This document shows, one piece after another, positions 55,270 through 64,000 of a DNA stretch of 64,000 nt. The stretch covers positions 1,488,001 through 1,552,000 of the forward strand of contig NZ_JACXST010000001.1 of assembly GCF_014850975.1 (NCBI RefSeq), written 5' to 3'. The first letter of the stretch is position 1; every line of letters starts with the position of its first letter. The translations under genes and the position numbers were made by a program. The notes below the pieces were generated by a model, which worked only from the letters and a program-made list of their open reading frames with translations, was not told where the DNA came from and ran no database searches. The DNA comes from Methylomonas fluvii. GTDB taxonomy: Bacteria > Pseudomonadota > Gammaproteobacteria > Methylococcales > Methylomonadaceae.

Positions 55270-57843
55270 TTATTGGCTAAATGTCAATCCGTCGTTTGCG
55301 ACATCGATTTTAATTACATCTCCTGGAATAAAGCGTCCTGACAGAATCTGATTGGCTAGCGGGTTTTCCAATTGCCGTTGTATCGCCCGTTTCAATGGCC
55401 GAGCGCCATATACCGGGTCAAAACCAGCTTCGCCAAGTAAATCCAGCACCGTTTCGCTGACTTCCAGGCCAATGTCTTTTTCCTGCAGACGACGGCGCAA
55501 CAACTCGATCTGAATTTTGCAGATCGCCCGAATCTGACCTTGGCCTAGTGGATGGAATACCACGGCTTCGTCTACCCGGTTGATGAATTCCGGCCGGAAA
55601 TGCTGAGCTACAATCTCCATCACCGCATCTTTCATTTCGACATAGTTGTTTTCGCCCGCCAGTTCTTGGATCACGCTGGAGCCCAGGTTCGACGTCATTA
55701 CCACCACGGTGTTTTTAAAGTCCACAGTCCGTCCCTGGCCGTCGGTCAAGCGGCCGTCGTCCAATACCTGCAGCAATACGTTAAAGACATCATTATGCGC
55801 TTTCTCGATTTCATCGAGTAGGATGACCGAGTAGGGTTTCCGGCGCACCGCTTCGGTCAGATAGCCACCTTCTTCATAACCGACATAGCCGGGAGGTGCG
55901 CCGATCAAGCGGGCCACCGAATGTTTCTCCATGAACTCCGACATGTCGATGCGCACCATCGCTTCCTCGGTGTCGAACATGAATTCGGCCAAAGCTTTGC
56001 ATAATTCGGTTTTACCAACACCGGTCGGGCCGAGGAACAGGAAGGAGCCGTTGGGGCGGTTCGGATCGGACAGTCCGGCGCGGGAGCGGCGGATGGCGTT
56101 GCTGACGGATTTTAAGGCCTCGGTTTGGCCGATCACCCGTTTGCCCAGCTCTTCTTCCATGCGTAGCAATTTCTCGCGCTCGCCCTCCATCATTTTCGAC
56201 ACTGGGATACCGGTCCATTTGGAAACCACTTCGGCGATTTCCTCCTCGGTGACTCTGCTACGCAGCAAAGTGGTTTCTTGCATTTCCACCTGCGATGCCA
56301 GATCCAGCTCTTTTTCCAGCTTGGGAATTTCGCCGTATTGCAGTTCCGACATGCGCGCATAGTCTTGGCTGCGACGGGCCGCTTCCAATTCCAGGCGGGC
56401 GTGCTCCAGATTTTCTTTTATGCTGGCAGTGCCTTGCAGCGCGGCTTTTTCGGCCTTCCATATTTCGTCCAGGTCTGAATATTCTTTCTCCAGATCGGCG
56501 ATTTCCACTTGCAGTATTTCCAGGCGTTTTTTCGAGGCCGCGTCGGTTTCGTTTTTCATCGCCTCGCGCTCAATTTTCAGCTGTATCAAACGGCGGCTGA
56601 GTTTATCCATAGCCTCGGGCTTGGAATCCATTTCCATGCGGATTCGGCTGGCGGCTTCGTCAATCAAGTCGATGGCTTTGTCCGGCAGTTGGCGGTCGGA
56701 AATGTAGCGGTGCGACAGCATCGCTGCCGATACAATAGCTGGATCGGTGATTTCGACGCGGTGATGAATTTCGTACCGTTCTTTTAAGCCGCGCAAGATA
56801 GCGATGGTGTCTTCAACGCTGGGTTCATCGACCAACACTTTTTGAAATCGGCGCTCCAACGCCGCGTCTTTTTCGATGTATTGCCGGTATTCGTCCAGCG
56901 TTGTGGCGCCGACGCAATGCAGTTCGCCGCGGGCCAGCGCCGGCTTCAGCATATTACCGGCGTCCATCGCGCCTTCGGCCTTGCCGGCGCCGACCATGGT
57001 GTGCAACTCGTCGATAAACAGGATGATTTGGCCTTCCTGTTTGGCAACGTCGTTCAGCACGGCTTTCAAGCGTTCTTCGAACTCGCCGCGGAATTTAGCG
57101 CCGGCAATCAACGCCGCCATATCCAAAGATAGTAACTGTTTGCCCTTGATACCTTCGGGTACTTCGCCGTTGACGATGCGTTGCGCCAGGCCTTCGACGA
57201 TTGCCGTTTTACCGACGCCGGGCTCGCCGATTAATACCGGATTGTTTTTGGTGCGGCGTTGCAGGACTTGTATGGTGCGGCGGATTTCGTCGTCACGACC
57301 GATCACCGGGTCGAGTTTGCCTTGTTCCGCGCGTTCGGTCAGGTTGATGGTGTATTTTTTCAAGGCTTGGCGTTGGTCTTCGGCATTGGCGTCGTTGACG
57401 TTCTGGCCGCCACGCATATTTTCGATGGCACTTTCGACTGCCGATACGGTAACGCCGGCCTGTTTTAGGATCTTTTGCAAGGAGCTACTGGATTCTAGGG
57501 CTGCCAGCAAAAACAATTCGCTGGAAATGAACGCGTCTTTACGTTTCTGTGCCAGTTTGTCGGTCAGATTTAGCATTCGCGATAGTTCATTGGAAATTTG
57601 TACGTCCCCGTCGGCCCCGGAAACGCTGGCCAGGCGGTCGATTTCCTTGCTGAGTTCGGTGCGCAGCGCGCTGACCTGAATGCCAACCTGCATCAGTAAT
57701 GGCTTAATACTGCCGCCTTCCTGGTCGATCAGGGCTAGCATGACATGCGCCGGCTCGATGAATTGGTGGTCCTTGCCCAATGCCATACTTTGCGCGTCGC
57801 TGAGCGCTTGTTGAAATTTACTGGTTAGTTTATCCATTCGCAT
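55270..57843 (-). CDS. clpB: ATP-dependent disaggregase ClpB
   Basis: ClpB is a hexameric AAA+ machine that, with DnaK, threads proteins out of aggregates after heat stress. It is full length (857 residues). It has an N-terminal Clp repeat domain ([20 protein letters not shown]), a first AAA+ module with Walker A GEPGVGKT, and the ClpB-specific coiled-coil middle domain (about 410-520). The second AAA+ module has [17 protein letters not shown] and [14 protein letters not shown]. The start is ATG-CGA-ATG, so residue 1 or 3 could initiate. A near-consensus sigma-32 promoter lies 41-69 bases upstream. It appears to be a single-gene unit. Confidence 0.98.
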   Translation of the reverse strand: MRMDKLTSKFQQALSDAQSMALGKDHQFIEPAHVMLALIDQEGGSIKPLLMQVGIQVSALRTELSKEIDRLASVSGADGDVQISNELSRMLNLTDKLAQKRKDAFISSELFLLAALESSSSLQKILKQAGVTVSAVESAIENMRGGQNVNDANAEDQRQALKKYTINLTERAEQGKLDPVIGRDDEIRRTIQVLQRRTKNNPVLIGEPGVGKTAIVEGLAQRIVNGEVPEGIKGKQLLSLDMAALIAGAKFRGEFEERLKAVLNDVAKQEGQIILFIDELHTMVGAGKAEGAMDAGNMLKPALARGELHCVGATTLDEYRQYIEKDAALERRFQKVLVDEPSVEDTIAILRGLKERYEIHHRVEITDPAIVSAAMLSHRYISDRQLPDKAIDLIDEAASRIRMEMDSKPEAMDKLSRRLIQLKIEREAMKNETDAASKKRLEILQVEIADLEKEYSDLDEIWKAEKAALQGTASIKENLEHARLELEAARRSQDYARMSELQYGEIPKLEKELDLASQVEMQETTLLRSRVTEEEIAEVVSKWTGIPVSKMMEGEREKLLRMEEELGKRVIGQTEALKSVSNAIRRSRAGLSDPNRPNGSFLFLGPTGVGKTELCKALAEFMFDTEEAMVRIDMSEFMEKHSVARLIGAPPGYVGYEEGGYLTEAVRRKPYSVILLDEIEKAHNDVFNVLLQVLDDGRLTDGQGRTVDFKNTVVVMTSNLGSSVIQELAGENNYVEMKDAVMEIVAQHFRPEFINRVDEAVVFHPLGQGQIRAICKIQIELLRRRLQEKDIGLEVSETVLDLLGEAGFDPVYGARPLKRAIQRQLENPLANQILSGRFIPGDVIKIDVANDGLTFSQ

Positions 57844-57883
57844 GCTGCGTACCTCATTTGGAATATAAATTGTGTTGCCGCAG

Positions 57884-57912
57884 AGATGGGGCGCTACTTA
57901 GCGCTTTTCAAG
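57884..57912 (-). promoter_or_regulatory. Sigma-32 heat-shock promoter of clpB
   Basis: Read on the minus strand: CTTGAAA (57912-57906), a 14-base spacer, then CCCCATCT (57891-57884). Both boxes match the heat-shock consensus CTTGAAA and CCCCATNT exactly. The position is right for clpB. Confidence 0.9.
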
Positions 57913-58135
57913 CAAGGACTGACGGATAATTCCACTATTTTACGGGTGAAATTATTGCTGTTGATTGGTGGGTTGAGATGGAGATCGTTGGTAGCCTTGA
58001 TAAATGTTTCAAAGTACAATGTCGCCGCTCAGATAACAGATGTTGAGGGATTATGGCCATTGCTAATCAGCAGGTCCGGTTGTCAATATTGTCGGTCTGC
58101 GTAACCATTAGTTTTATTTTGTAGGAGTTTTAGAA

Positions 58136-58339
58136 ATGGCAACAGGCACTGTAAAGTGGTTCAACAACACCAAAGGGTTTGGATTTATCGAGCCTTCCGA
58201 AGGCAAGGAAGATGTTTTTGTGCATCATTCCGTGATTAAGGGCGAAGGGTTTAAAACTCTGTCTCCAGGCCAATCGGTTCAGTTCGATATCGAATCCGGT
58301 CCTAAAGGTTTGACTGCCGCGAACGTCCTGCCCAGATAA
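58136..58339 (+). CDS. Cold-shock family RNA chaperone
   Basis: A 67-residue CspA-type protein, a small beta barrel that binds single-stranded RNA and DNA. The RNA-binding motifs are intact: [17 protein letters not shown] (RNP1 KGFGFI) and DVFVHHSVI (RNP2 VFVHH). The spacing to the 3' end ([10 protein letters not shown]) is standard. A ribosome site (TAGGAG) precedes the ATG. A terminator follows at 58361. Which of the several csp copies this is cannot be told, so no symbol is given. Confidence 0.97.
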   Translation: MATGTVKWFNNTKGFGFIEPSEGKEDVFVHHSVIKGEGFKTLSPGQSVQFDIESGPKGLTAANVLPR

Positions 58340-58360
58340 GCGTTAACGGTTACGGGTAGA

Positions 58361-58389
58361 AAGGCTCTTGCTCGCAAGGGCCTTTTTTA
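58361..58389 (+). terminator. Rho-independent terminator of the cold-shock gene
   Basis: AAGGCTCTTGC pairs with GCAAGGGCCTT around a 2-base centre (one mismatch), then TTTTTT. It begins 22 bases after the stop codon. Confidence 0.85.
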
Positions 58390-58415
58390 TGCCCGCAACA
58401 ATATGGAATTTTCGG

Positions 58416-58442
58416 TTGACGGCAATATAACCAAGCTATAAT
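58416..58442 (+). promoter_or_regulatory. Sigma-70-like promoter for the haem c membrane protein
   Basis: TTGACG (58416-58421), a 15-base spacer, then a perfect TATAAT (58437-58442), 33 bases ahead of the ATG at 58475. The spacer is shorter than the optimum of 17. Confidence 0.6.
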
Positions 58443-58474
58443 GCAGCCTCCCTTCCTTTTCGGCGTAACTGACC

Positions 58475-59398
58475 ATGGCACGCGAATTTTCTTCATTAAA
58501 ACAAATGGATACCCCTGTCAAAGTGCTGTTTACCGGCTATTTGACTACCGTAGCGGTCGGCTATCTAATGGCCTTGATCCAAATTCTGTTTACGCACGGT
58601 ATGGCTGACGGCAAGTTTGGCTTGTCGATAGACGACATTGTTTACAGTTATTACGGCAATCGTTCGGGAACCGTGCTGGAAACCAAGCTGAACGGTTCCA
58701 TGAAGGAGAATGCATCCGAACAGGAACGGTTCGCCATTATCCAATGGGTACGCGACGGTGCCGACAAGGATGATTTTGTCGACGACGGTATTGAAAAAAT
58801 CATTCAGGAACGTTGCGTGATGTGCCACAACAAAGAGGCTTCGATTCCTGATCTGAGCGATTTTAAGGTGATAGAAGAGTTGACCAAGGAAGACGAGGGG
58901 GCCACGTTTAGTTCGCTGACGCGGGTTTCGCATATTCACTTGTTCGGCATCAGCTTTATATTCATGTTTGTCGGCTTGATTTTCAGTTTTTCGGAAACCA
59001 GTACCATCAAGTACAAATGTATCGCGATCGGTATGCCCTATATGTTTTTGCTGGTGGATATTTTGTCGTGGTGGTTGACGAAGCTGGACCCGATGTTCGC
59101 CTGGCTGGTGATTGTGGCGGGCGGTGGTATGGCTGTATCGTTTGCGTTTATGTGGACGGTATCCGTCGCTGAAATGTGGTTGTTTGACAGGGTATTTCTG
59201 GATGCTGACGGTCAGCCCAGAGTGCAGTGGAGCACCATCGTAGAAGCCAAATTTAAGCAGGTTGGCGGAGAAGCGGCGGCGAAAAAATTAGCTGAGTTAT
59301 TGAAGCAAGCCGGTGTTTACGGTTGGTCGAAATTTCAGAGCCAAGGCCTGCCATATCTGAAAGATCTCTACGTAAAAATTGTTAAGAAAGACAAATAG
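58475..59398 (+). CDS. Membrane protein with a haem c motif, function unknown
   Basis: A 307-residue inner-membrane protein. A first helix (about residues 14-40) is followed by an extramembrane domain of about 110 residues holding one c-type haem motif, CVMCH (Cys114, Cys117, His118). Three or so further helices follow (about 155-250), with several His residues near the membrane (THG, SHIHLFG) that could be haem ligands. The tail is a soluble helical segment of about 50 residues. The arrangement suggests an electron carrier between a membrane partner and the periplasm. I do not recognise a characterised family. It has its own promoter. In a methanotroph it could serve methane or methanol oxidation, but that is a guess. 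Confidence 0.7.
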   Translation: MAREFSSLKQMDTPVKVLFTGYLTTVAVGYLMALIQILFTHGMADGKFGLSIDDIVYSYYGNRSGTVLETKLNGSMKENASEQERFAIIQWVRDGADKDDFVDDGIEKIIQERCVMCHNKEASIPDLSDFKVIEELTKEDEGATFSSLTRVSHIHLFGISFIFMFVGLIFSFSETSTIKYKCIAIGMPYMFLLVDILSWWLTKLDPMFAWLVIVAGGGMAVSFAFMWTVSVAEMWLFDRVFLDADGQPRVQWSTIVEAKFKQVGGEAAAKKLAELLKQAGVYGWSKFQSQGLPYLKDLYVKIVKKDK

Positions 59399-59510
59399 TT
59401 ACGTAAATGTGACTGGGTATACAAAACACTGTTGAGAAGTTAAAGTTCCGCGCTTGGCAAGCCGATAATCGGAGCGGTATGATGCAAACTCGATTTGCAG
59501 GAGGTGTACC

Positions 59511-59765
59511 ATGATTAGCAATGTAATGAATAGCGCAACCAGTCTGATCAGTAATGCTCAGCAAAAAGCCAGTACCGCCGCGCAAACGATTGCAAATTTG
59601 CCGGTACAAGCTCAGGAAGTCGGCGGCTCAAAAGATGTTGGTTCGGCTGACTTATTTAAGCCGGTGCTGAGCTTGAAAGAAGCTGAGTTGGAAACCTCGG
59701 CTGGTGCCAAAATGATCAAGGTTCATGAAAAAACGCTCGGATCTCTTCTCGACGTGACGGCCTAA
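59511..59765 (+). CDS. Small protein with flagellar-rod-like C-terminus
   Basis: An 84-residue protein of unknown function. The N-terminus is a Ser/Ala/Asn/Gln-rich amphipathic helix (NSATSLISNAQQKASTAAQ). The last ~25 residues, AGAKMIKVHEKTLGSLLDVTA, resemble the C-terminal helix of flagellar rod and hook proteins, where an A-x-x-x-I-K-x-x-x-x-x-LG-x-LLD pattern is usual. ATG 59511 has a strong site (GCAGGAGGTG) about 6 bases upstream, which argues that it is really translated. Its last 4 bases overlap the end of the convergent radical SAM gene. No other flagellar gene is in the window. Confidence 0.65.
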   Translation: MISNVMNSATSLISNAQQKASTAAQTIANLPVQAQEVGGSKDVGSADLFKPVLSLKEAELETSAGAKMIKVHEKTLGSLLDVTA

Positions 59766-60631
59766 TGGCTAACGCTGACATCATAGCCCAGCGCTTTGAT
59801 GTCAGCGGCAAACGCATTCATTTCTTCAACACTCATTCTCTCTAGCTCGTCCGCTTCCATTTGGAACGATTGCCTGGCCACGCTGTAAAGCATAATTTCT
59901 TGCAGTTTAATCTTGCCAACCCGTAATTGCTGCAAAAGCGCTAAATAGGCCTGTTTTTCGCCGTCAGACCACGCTTGCCGATAATGCAACATGCAGGTTT
60001 GTAGTTTGGTTGGGCAAAGGCTGGTGGCAATTTCTAGACGTTCCAATAATTTTTGCTGACTTTGGCCAGTGCTGTTGATCAGTTTGCGGCCCTGTTCGGT
60101 CGCACTGTCCAGCTTGAACCAGAGTTCGCCATGACATCGGCCCAATTCCGCCAAGCCTGCTTGTACTGTTGAGTGGTGTATCAAGCTGCCATTGCTAATC
60201 AATACAAATTTGCTGACTGGAAATACGCCTGCTTCCGTGGCGATCTCGCTTATCAAGCGCACGGCTTTATCGAAATCTATCAGGCTGGTCGGTTCCCCGT
60301 TGCCGGAAATGGCGATATCTTTGATAACGCGTTGGTCCATTTCGACGTTAAATTGCTCGAAAAAATCACCGTGTTGCACGTAATCTAGAAAAAAGCGCAG
60401 TTCCTGCTCCAGTAAGGCAAAATCCATTTCCGGCGCATTGCCGCGCTGTAATTCCGGTACTTGGCAATAGATGCAACGCCAGTTGCAGGCGTTGTTGGGG
60501 TTGAAATTGATGCCTATCGACAAGCCGCCTGCTCGACGGGAGATGACCGGATAAACATATTTCAGGCCGGCAATGTCACGGTTGTGATTTGTGGTGGTGA
60601 GTATCGGTTTCACTTGAGAAGCATCGCGCAA
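59762..60631 (-). CDS. Radical SAM protein in the fhc operon
   Basis: A 289-residue radical S-adenosylmethionine enzyme. The cluster motif CNWRCIYCQ (CxxxCxxC) is near residues 48-55, preceded by RRAGGLSIGINFNPNNA. GEPTSL supplies the usual GEP-type glycine-rich strand at about 118. The C-terminal ~100 residues have no extra cysteines, so a single Fe4S4 cluster is expected. It begins 28 bases after fhcC in the same direction, so it is probably the last gene of the fhcADC transcript. Such a position suggests a job in making or modifying the methanofuran- or pterin-type cofactor, or tRNA/protein modification; the reaction is unknown. Confidence 0.85.
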   Translation of the reverse strand: MRDASQVKPILTTTNHNRDIAGLKYVYPVISRRAGGLSIGINFNPNNACNWRCIYCQVPELQRGNAPEMDFALLEQELRFFLDYVQHGDFFEQFNVEMDQRVIKDIAISGNGEPTSLIDFDKAVRLISEIATEAGVFPVSKFVLISNGSLIHHSTVQAGLAELGRCHGELWFKLDSATEQGRKLINSTGQSQQKLLERLEIATSLCPTKLQTCMLHYRQAWSDGEKQAYLALLQQLRVGKIKLQEIMLYSVARQSFQMEADELERMSVEEMNAFAADIKALGYDVSVSH

Positions 60632-60658
60632 ATCGTAGCCAATTTGCGCGGTAGTAGA

Positions 60659-61474
60659 TTAGATGCGAACCAATACTTCGCCGCGTCCGGTTTCAGCCAT
60701 GTCGCCACCGTAGCGTTGTACGCGGTTAAACGCTGCGCCGCTGTCTGCAAAACGGGAGTCGAAGGATTTGAAAGAGGCGAATAGTATCGGCAAAAAAGCC
60801 AGTGTATGCGAGCCACAATCGTTAAATGTGGCAGACAGTTGCGGTTGATTCCACAACAATAGAGTACCGCGCCGCATCGCATAGCCTAAATATCGGCCAG
60901 TGCTGCCCATCACCGCAATAGTACCGGCCAGCATTCTTGATCCGCAATAATCGCCGGCACTGCCCTCAATCAAAATTTGGCCACGGCGCATGTGGTCGCC
61001 GGCCCGCTGGCCGACATTGCCTTTTACCAGTACCGTGCCGCCCTTCATGCCTTGCTTGTTGCCGGGCAATGCGCCACCCAGAAAATCGCCGGCATCGCCG
61101 TCGATCTGGATCAGGCCGTTTTTCATTTCGCAGGCGGCGTATATACCGGTATCGCCGCTAACGGTGATACTGCCTGATTTCATTTGCATGCCCAGATACG
61201 CCCCGGCATCACCTTGCACGCTGATGCTGCCGCCGTCCAGTTCTTTGCCGATGAAGTCCAACTTGTTAATACTGCCGGCAACGATGATTTCTTGGGTGTT
61301 CTTACCGGTAATGTAGAACAAGTCGTCTACGCGCAGACGACTCTTGCCGGTTTGCAGGATAATCGCAGAAATGGCGTCGACGTCCAAACCTTGCAGTTTT
61401 TGGCAAACCAGTGGCGACATATCGACGCGTTGTGCCGGTTGCTGTTCCTTTAGGGTAAAGGTTAACGCGCTCAT
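60659..61474 (-). CDS. fhcC: Formyltransferase/hydrolase complex subunit C
   Basis: FhcC is a structural subunit of the complex that takes the formyl group from tetrahydromethanopterin and releases formate in aerobic methylotrophs. It is homologous to FwdC/FmdC of archaeal formylmethanofuran dehydrogenase. The 271-residue protein shows the repeated GxxGxxxGxxM pattern of a right-handed beta helix, for example GDAGAYLGMQMKSGSITV and GDAGDFLGGALPG. The start overlaps the fhcD stop as ATGA. In methylotrophs this branch connects formaldehyde oxidation to formate. Confidence 0.96.
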   Translation of the reverse strand: MSALTFTLKEQQPAQRVDMSPLVCQKLQGLDVDAISAIILQTGKSRLRVDDLFYITGKNTQEIIVAGSINKLDFIGKELDGGSISVQGDAGAYLGMQMKSGSITVSGDTGIYAACEMKNGLIQIDGDAGDFLGGALPGNKQGMKGGTVLVKGNVGQRAGDHMRRGQILIEGSAGDYCGSRMLAGTIAVMGSTGRYLGYAMRRGTLLLWNQPQLSATFNDCGSHTLAFLPILFASFKSFDSRFADSGAAFNRVQRYGGDMAETGRGEVLVRI

Positions 61475-62367
61475 GCCATGATCTCCTGTAAATGAAAGTG
61501 GAACGGGCCCAGCTTGCCGCCGTAATTGCCGGCGCTGATGCGCTTGATGCCATTAGCGGCACCTAGATCGCAAACGGCTTGAATACCCACGCGCATGGCC
61601 TTGTCGATGTCTTCTTTGCTTAAACCGTCGATGACGATTTCCATCACCGATTCGATTTCCGGCGACAAATCGGTTTTGGTCACTCCTTTTAAAGTCGGGC
61701 AAAAAGCATCGTTTGTTGACGCGCCCAATGAGGCATATTTTGAGCCCACTTTGGAGCCCGAGCGCACCACGCCGCCGGGGAAGGGCATAATCACATTGGG
61801 GATTTTGCGCATTTCTTCAATCGCAGCCTCGCAGGCTGCCAAAGCTTGTGGTTGTGATTCTGCCAATACCAAGAAATTGCCGCCGCCAACTGCGTCCACC
61901 ATGCCGGTGGTTGCTTCGGTGAGAAACTCGCCGTCCATCACTGGTACGCGCCAGTAGCGCTTGCCGCCGATCTTTTTGGCTATTTGGAAACCGTCACCGA
62001 AGTAACGCAGGTTTTTGCCCAATGGAATCGGCTTGCCGCCTTCTATGCCGGCGAACAATGCCGAAGTCGGCGACGTCAGCACGCATTGGCCGGCGCGGGT
62101 TTCCAATTGCTTGGCTAGGCCCTTGCCGCCCATCGCGTAAATCATGATGGCGACACCGGGGCGTCCGTCGGGCGTTTCGTTCGGGCTCAACACCCGTTCG
62201 ATACCCGCCTCGCAACCGCAAGCAATTACAGAGGTCGCGAAGCCGGTCATGGCCTGAGCGGAAATCATCGCCCATTTTTCATTCTGAGCGGTGATGATAG
62301 CCCGCGTTGCCTTCATCGGAAAGGCTTCCGCAAAGGTTTTGTCTATGGTTACGCCATTAATAATCAT
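61471..62367 (-). CDS. fhcD: Formylmethanofuran:tetrahydromethanopterin formyltransferase
   Basis: FhcD (Ftr homologue) moves the formyl group between N5-formyl-tetrahydromethanopterin and the methanofuran-type cofactor. The 298-residue protein begins INGVTIDKTFAEAFPMKATR and contains VIACGCEAGIE, FFGDG-like YFGDGFQIAKK, VDAVGGGNFLVLAESQ and the C-terminal GNYGGKLGPFHFHL, all typical of Ftr. It overlaps fhcC and fhcA by 4 bases each (ATGA), showing a tightly coupled operon. Confidence 0.97.
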   Translation of the reverse strand: MIINGVTIDKTFAEAFPMKATRAIITAQNEKWAMISAQAMTGFATSVIACGCEAGIERVLSPNETPDGRPGVAIMIYAMGGKGLAKQLETRAGQCVLTSPTSALFAGIEGGKPIPLGKNLRYFGDGFQIAKKIGGKRYWRVPVMDGEFLTEATTGMVDAVGGGNFLVLAESQPQALAACEAAIEEMRKIPNVIMPFPGGVVRSGSKVGSKYASLGASTNDAFCPTLKGVTKTDLSPEIESVMEIVIDGLSKEDIDKAMRVGIQAVCDLGAANGIKRISAGNYGGKLGPFHFHLQEIMA

Positions 62368-64000
62368 GCTGCACCTCGCAACGGATGTGCCGTCAAACTG
62401 CCGCGCCCGTCTTCGCTAATTTCGTCGTCGCTGATTTTAAAGTTGCCGAGTTTCATGGTCAGGTATTTGTCGAAATAAGGTTTGAGGTCTTTTTCGATGG
62501 ATAAATCGTAGTCCGGTTTGACGATGTGGGTGGTGCCCCAGGTGACTTTCACCACTTCGCCGTCTTTGACGACCAGTTCGCCGTCCTTGAATACATAATC
62601 CGGTTTGGTGAACATGGTCTGACGGTCCGGGTTTTCGGTGTAGACAGTGATGTCGGCGAAATTGCCGGCACTCAAAGCGCCGCGGTCTTTCAAGCCGATG
62701 ATGCGGGCGGCGCCGGCGCGGGTCATGATGGCGATTTCGTTTAGCGTGTATTCGCGCTCGATCGAGGCCAGCGTGGTCATTTTCTGTGCTTCTGGATGGA
62801 TGGTCGCCAGCATGTCGTTACGGAAGCTCCGGTCCATCAGCAAGCGGATCAAATGCGGATAGCTGGTGAAAGGCGCGCCGTTGGGGTGGTCGGTGGTCAG
62901 GAAGATACGCCAGGGGTCTTCGACCAGCAGGAAAATTTCCAGACCGATGGCCCATTGCAAGGCGTTGACGAAGTTCTGATCCTTGTATTTGAACGGCACC
63001 ACGCCGCAGCCGGCGTCGCATTCGATATCCATGCATACCCATTTATTGGGGCTGGCGAAGCGATGGTTGGCGTGCTGGCGCATGTTGTCGCCGGAGGCGG
63101 TGACGGTTTGGCCGAACAGGATTTGACCGACGTCGGCGGTGATATTTGGATTACTGTTGATCGCCTCGGCGATTTGCGCGGCGCCAGAGGAGAATTTGAA
63201 ATCGCCTTCTTTACCGTAGCTATGGAACTGAATATGCGTCAAGTGCATTGGCAAACCGTCAATACCTTTGATGGTATTTAAGGTGGTTTCCAGATTGCCC
63301 GGTACACCCAAGTTGCAGCCATGCACATGTAAAGGATGAGTGATGCCGAGTTCTTGCACCGCTTTAGCTAAGGTTTGCAAGATTTGACGGGGCGTGACAT
63401 CGTAATGGCTGTTTTTCTCGTCCAGATCCAGCTTGCGCTGGTTGAATTTGAACGCATTGATGCCGCCGGCATTGACCACCTTGATGCCGATGCCTTTGGC
63501 GGCATTCAGCGTCCAGGCCACGTAATCATTGATGGCTTTTTGATCTTTGTTGGCGGTCATCATGCGCAGTAGAAAATCGTCGCTGCCTAGCATCACGTAG
63601 CCGCCTTTGTCCACAATCGGCGTATCGCCCATTTCCATATGTGCTTGGCGAGCGTTGATCGGCAAAACCGCCGGTTCGAAGCAGGCGGTGTAGCCCATTT
63701 CTGCGTAGCGGTAGCCTGCTACATAAGTACTGGGCATCGCGTGACCGTTACCGGAACGGGTAATCGATGTGCGGTGCACCGGGTCCTGGCGATGGTCTTC
63801 CGGCAACAGGGTGCGGGCGATATTGCCTTTGCCGCCGCCGATATGGGTGTGCATGTCGATCGCGCCGGACATGACCACTTTGCCGCGCAAATCGTATTCT
63901 TTATCAACCGGTCTGCCGTCTTTTGGCACATCGATAATGCGGCCGTCCTGCACGTAAATGTCTTGCTGTTGTCCGTCGATGCCGCTGGCCGGATCGTAAA
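62364..64000 (-). CDS. fhcA: Formyltransferase/hydrolase complex subunit A, 5' end cut by window
   Basis: FhcA is the hydrolytic subunit, an amidohydrolase-fold relative of archaeal FwdA/FmdA that releases formate from the formylated methanofuran analogue. The frame stays open to position 64000, so the N-terminus lies outside; the in-window part is about 545 residues of an expected ~550-560. The metal-site start AIDMHTHIGGGKGNIARTLL is intact, followed by YVMLGSDDF, PLHVHGCNLGVPGN, TADVGQILFGQTVTASGDN and FLTTDHPNGAPFTSYP. fhcB would be expected just to the right. ATG 63953 is internal, since family-like sequence (DIYVQDGRIIDVPKDG) continues upstream of it. Confidence 0.96.
   Translation of the reverse strand, partial: YDPASGIDGQQQDIYVQDGRIIDVPKDGRPVDKEYDLRGKVVMSGAIDMHTHIGGGKGNIARTLLPEDHRQDPVHRTSITRSGNGHAMPSTYVAGYRYAEMGYTACFEPAVLPINARQAHMEMGDTPIVDKGGYVMLGSDDFLLRMMTANKDQKAINDYVAWTLNAAKGIGIKVVNAGGINAFKFNQRKLDLDEKNSHYDVTPRQILQTLAKAVQELGITHPLHVHGCNLGVPGNLETTLNTIKGIDGLPMHLTHIQFHSYGKEGDFKFSSGAAQIAEAINSNPNITADVGQILFGQTVTASGDNMRQHANHRFASPNKWVCMDIECDAGCGVVPFKYKDQNFVNALQWAIGLEIFLLVEDPWRIFLTTDHPNGAPFTSYPHLIRLLMDRSFRNDMLATIHPEAQKMTTLASIEREYTLNEIAIMTRAGAARIIGLKDRGALSAGNFADITVYTENPDRQTMFTKPDYVFKDGELVVKDGEVVKVTWGTTHIVKPDYDLSIEKDLKPYFDKYLTMKLGNFKISDDEISEDGRGSLTAHPLRGAA

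Noticed and set aside
56876-57679. Plus-strand frame of 267 codons inside clpB
   Set aside because: It is the antisense of a strongly conserved coding region and its composition (Ser/Arg/Ala-rich) is that of a shadow frame.

Overview
The window looks like chromosome from an aerobic methanotroph of the Methylococcales, most like Methylomonas. The strongest evidence is the right edge, which carries fhcA, fhcD and fhcC of the formyltransferase/hydrolase complex in tetrahydromethanopterin/methanofuran-linked C1 oxidation. The rest is gammaproteobacterial in gene order (gatCAB, mreBCD-mrdAB-mltB, coaBC-dut-algC-argB, gcvT-gcvP, murJ opposite rpsT). The species assignment is an inference from gene content; no rRNA or tRNA gene was seen.

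Layout. 1-1850 is an accessory patch: a broken DNA methyltransferase reading off the left edge, a class II Fic protein, and two similar terminator hairpins flanking it. 2068-4243 holds a chemoreceptor without its own sensor domain, followed by a membrane protein that is essentially a free-standing NIT-type sensor. 4562-9724 is one 1720-residue gene joining an exonuclease-like domain, a RecQ helicase and a UvrD/Rep-type helicase. 9861-13682 (minus strand) is gatC-gatA-gatB with a Uma2-family nuclease gene inserted. 13797-20370 is the cell-shape block mreB, mreC, mreD, mrdA, rodA, mltB; mreC appears to start at ATA and mrdA has a one-base frameshift in a G run.

20490-29766 is an envelope or polysaccharide block: an MBOAT acyltransferase, an SGNH-like partner, an FHA domain fused through one membrane helix to a lytic transglycosylase, a 1227-residue exported glycosidase-like protein, and an acyltransferase-3 protein. 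29978-35380 has gcvT and gcvP (without gcvH) and an exonuclease/GIY-YIG protein. 35381-37600 is a second disturbed patch: repeats, the C-terminal half of an alanine racemase, a DUF5677-like gene, and a run of strong hairpins.

37595-41007 carries a DUF2797 protein, pyrophosphatase, a diguanylate cyclase and a Sel1/lytic transglycosylase protein. 42647-47744 is coaBC-dut-algC-argB (pantothenate to CoA, dUTP hydrolysis, sugar phosphate interconversion, arginine). 47727-51786 is a minus-strand run of a DUF4124 protein, YggT, ProC and MurJ. 51889-58339 includes rpsT, a Gfo/Idh/MocA oxidoreductase, an ankyrin protein, clpB with a near-consensus heat-shock promoter, and a cold-shock protein. Two exported proteins with PEP-CTERM-like tails lie at 41473-42360 and 54019-54921. 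The right end has a membrane protein with a haem c motif, a small protein with a flagellar-rod-like tail, and the fhc operon ending in a radical SAM gene.

The best candidates for something not well described are the FHA-transglycosylase fusion, the possible split chemoreceptor, the exonuclease-RecQ-UvrD fusion, the radical SAM gene attached to fhc, and the hairpin cluster around 37191-37458. No CRISPR array, complete insertion sequence or prophage was found.
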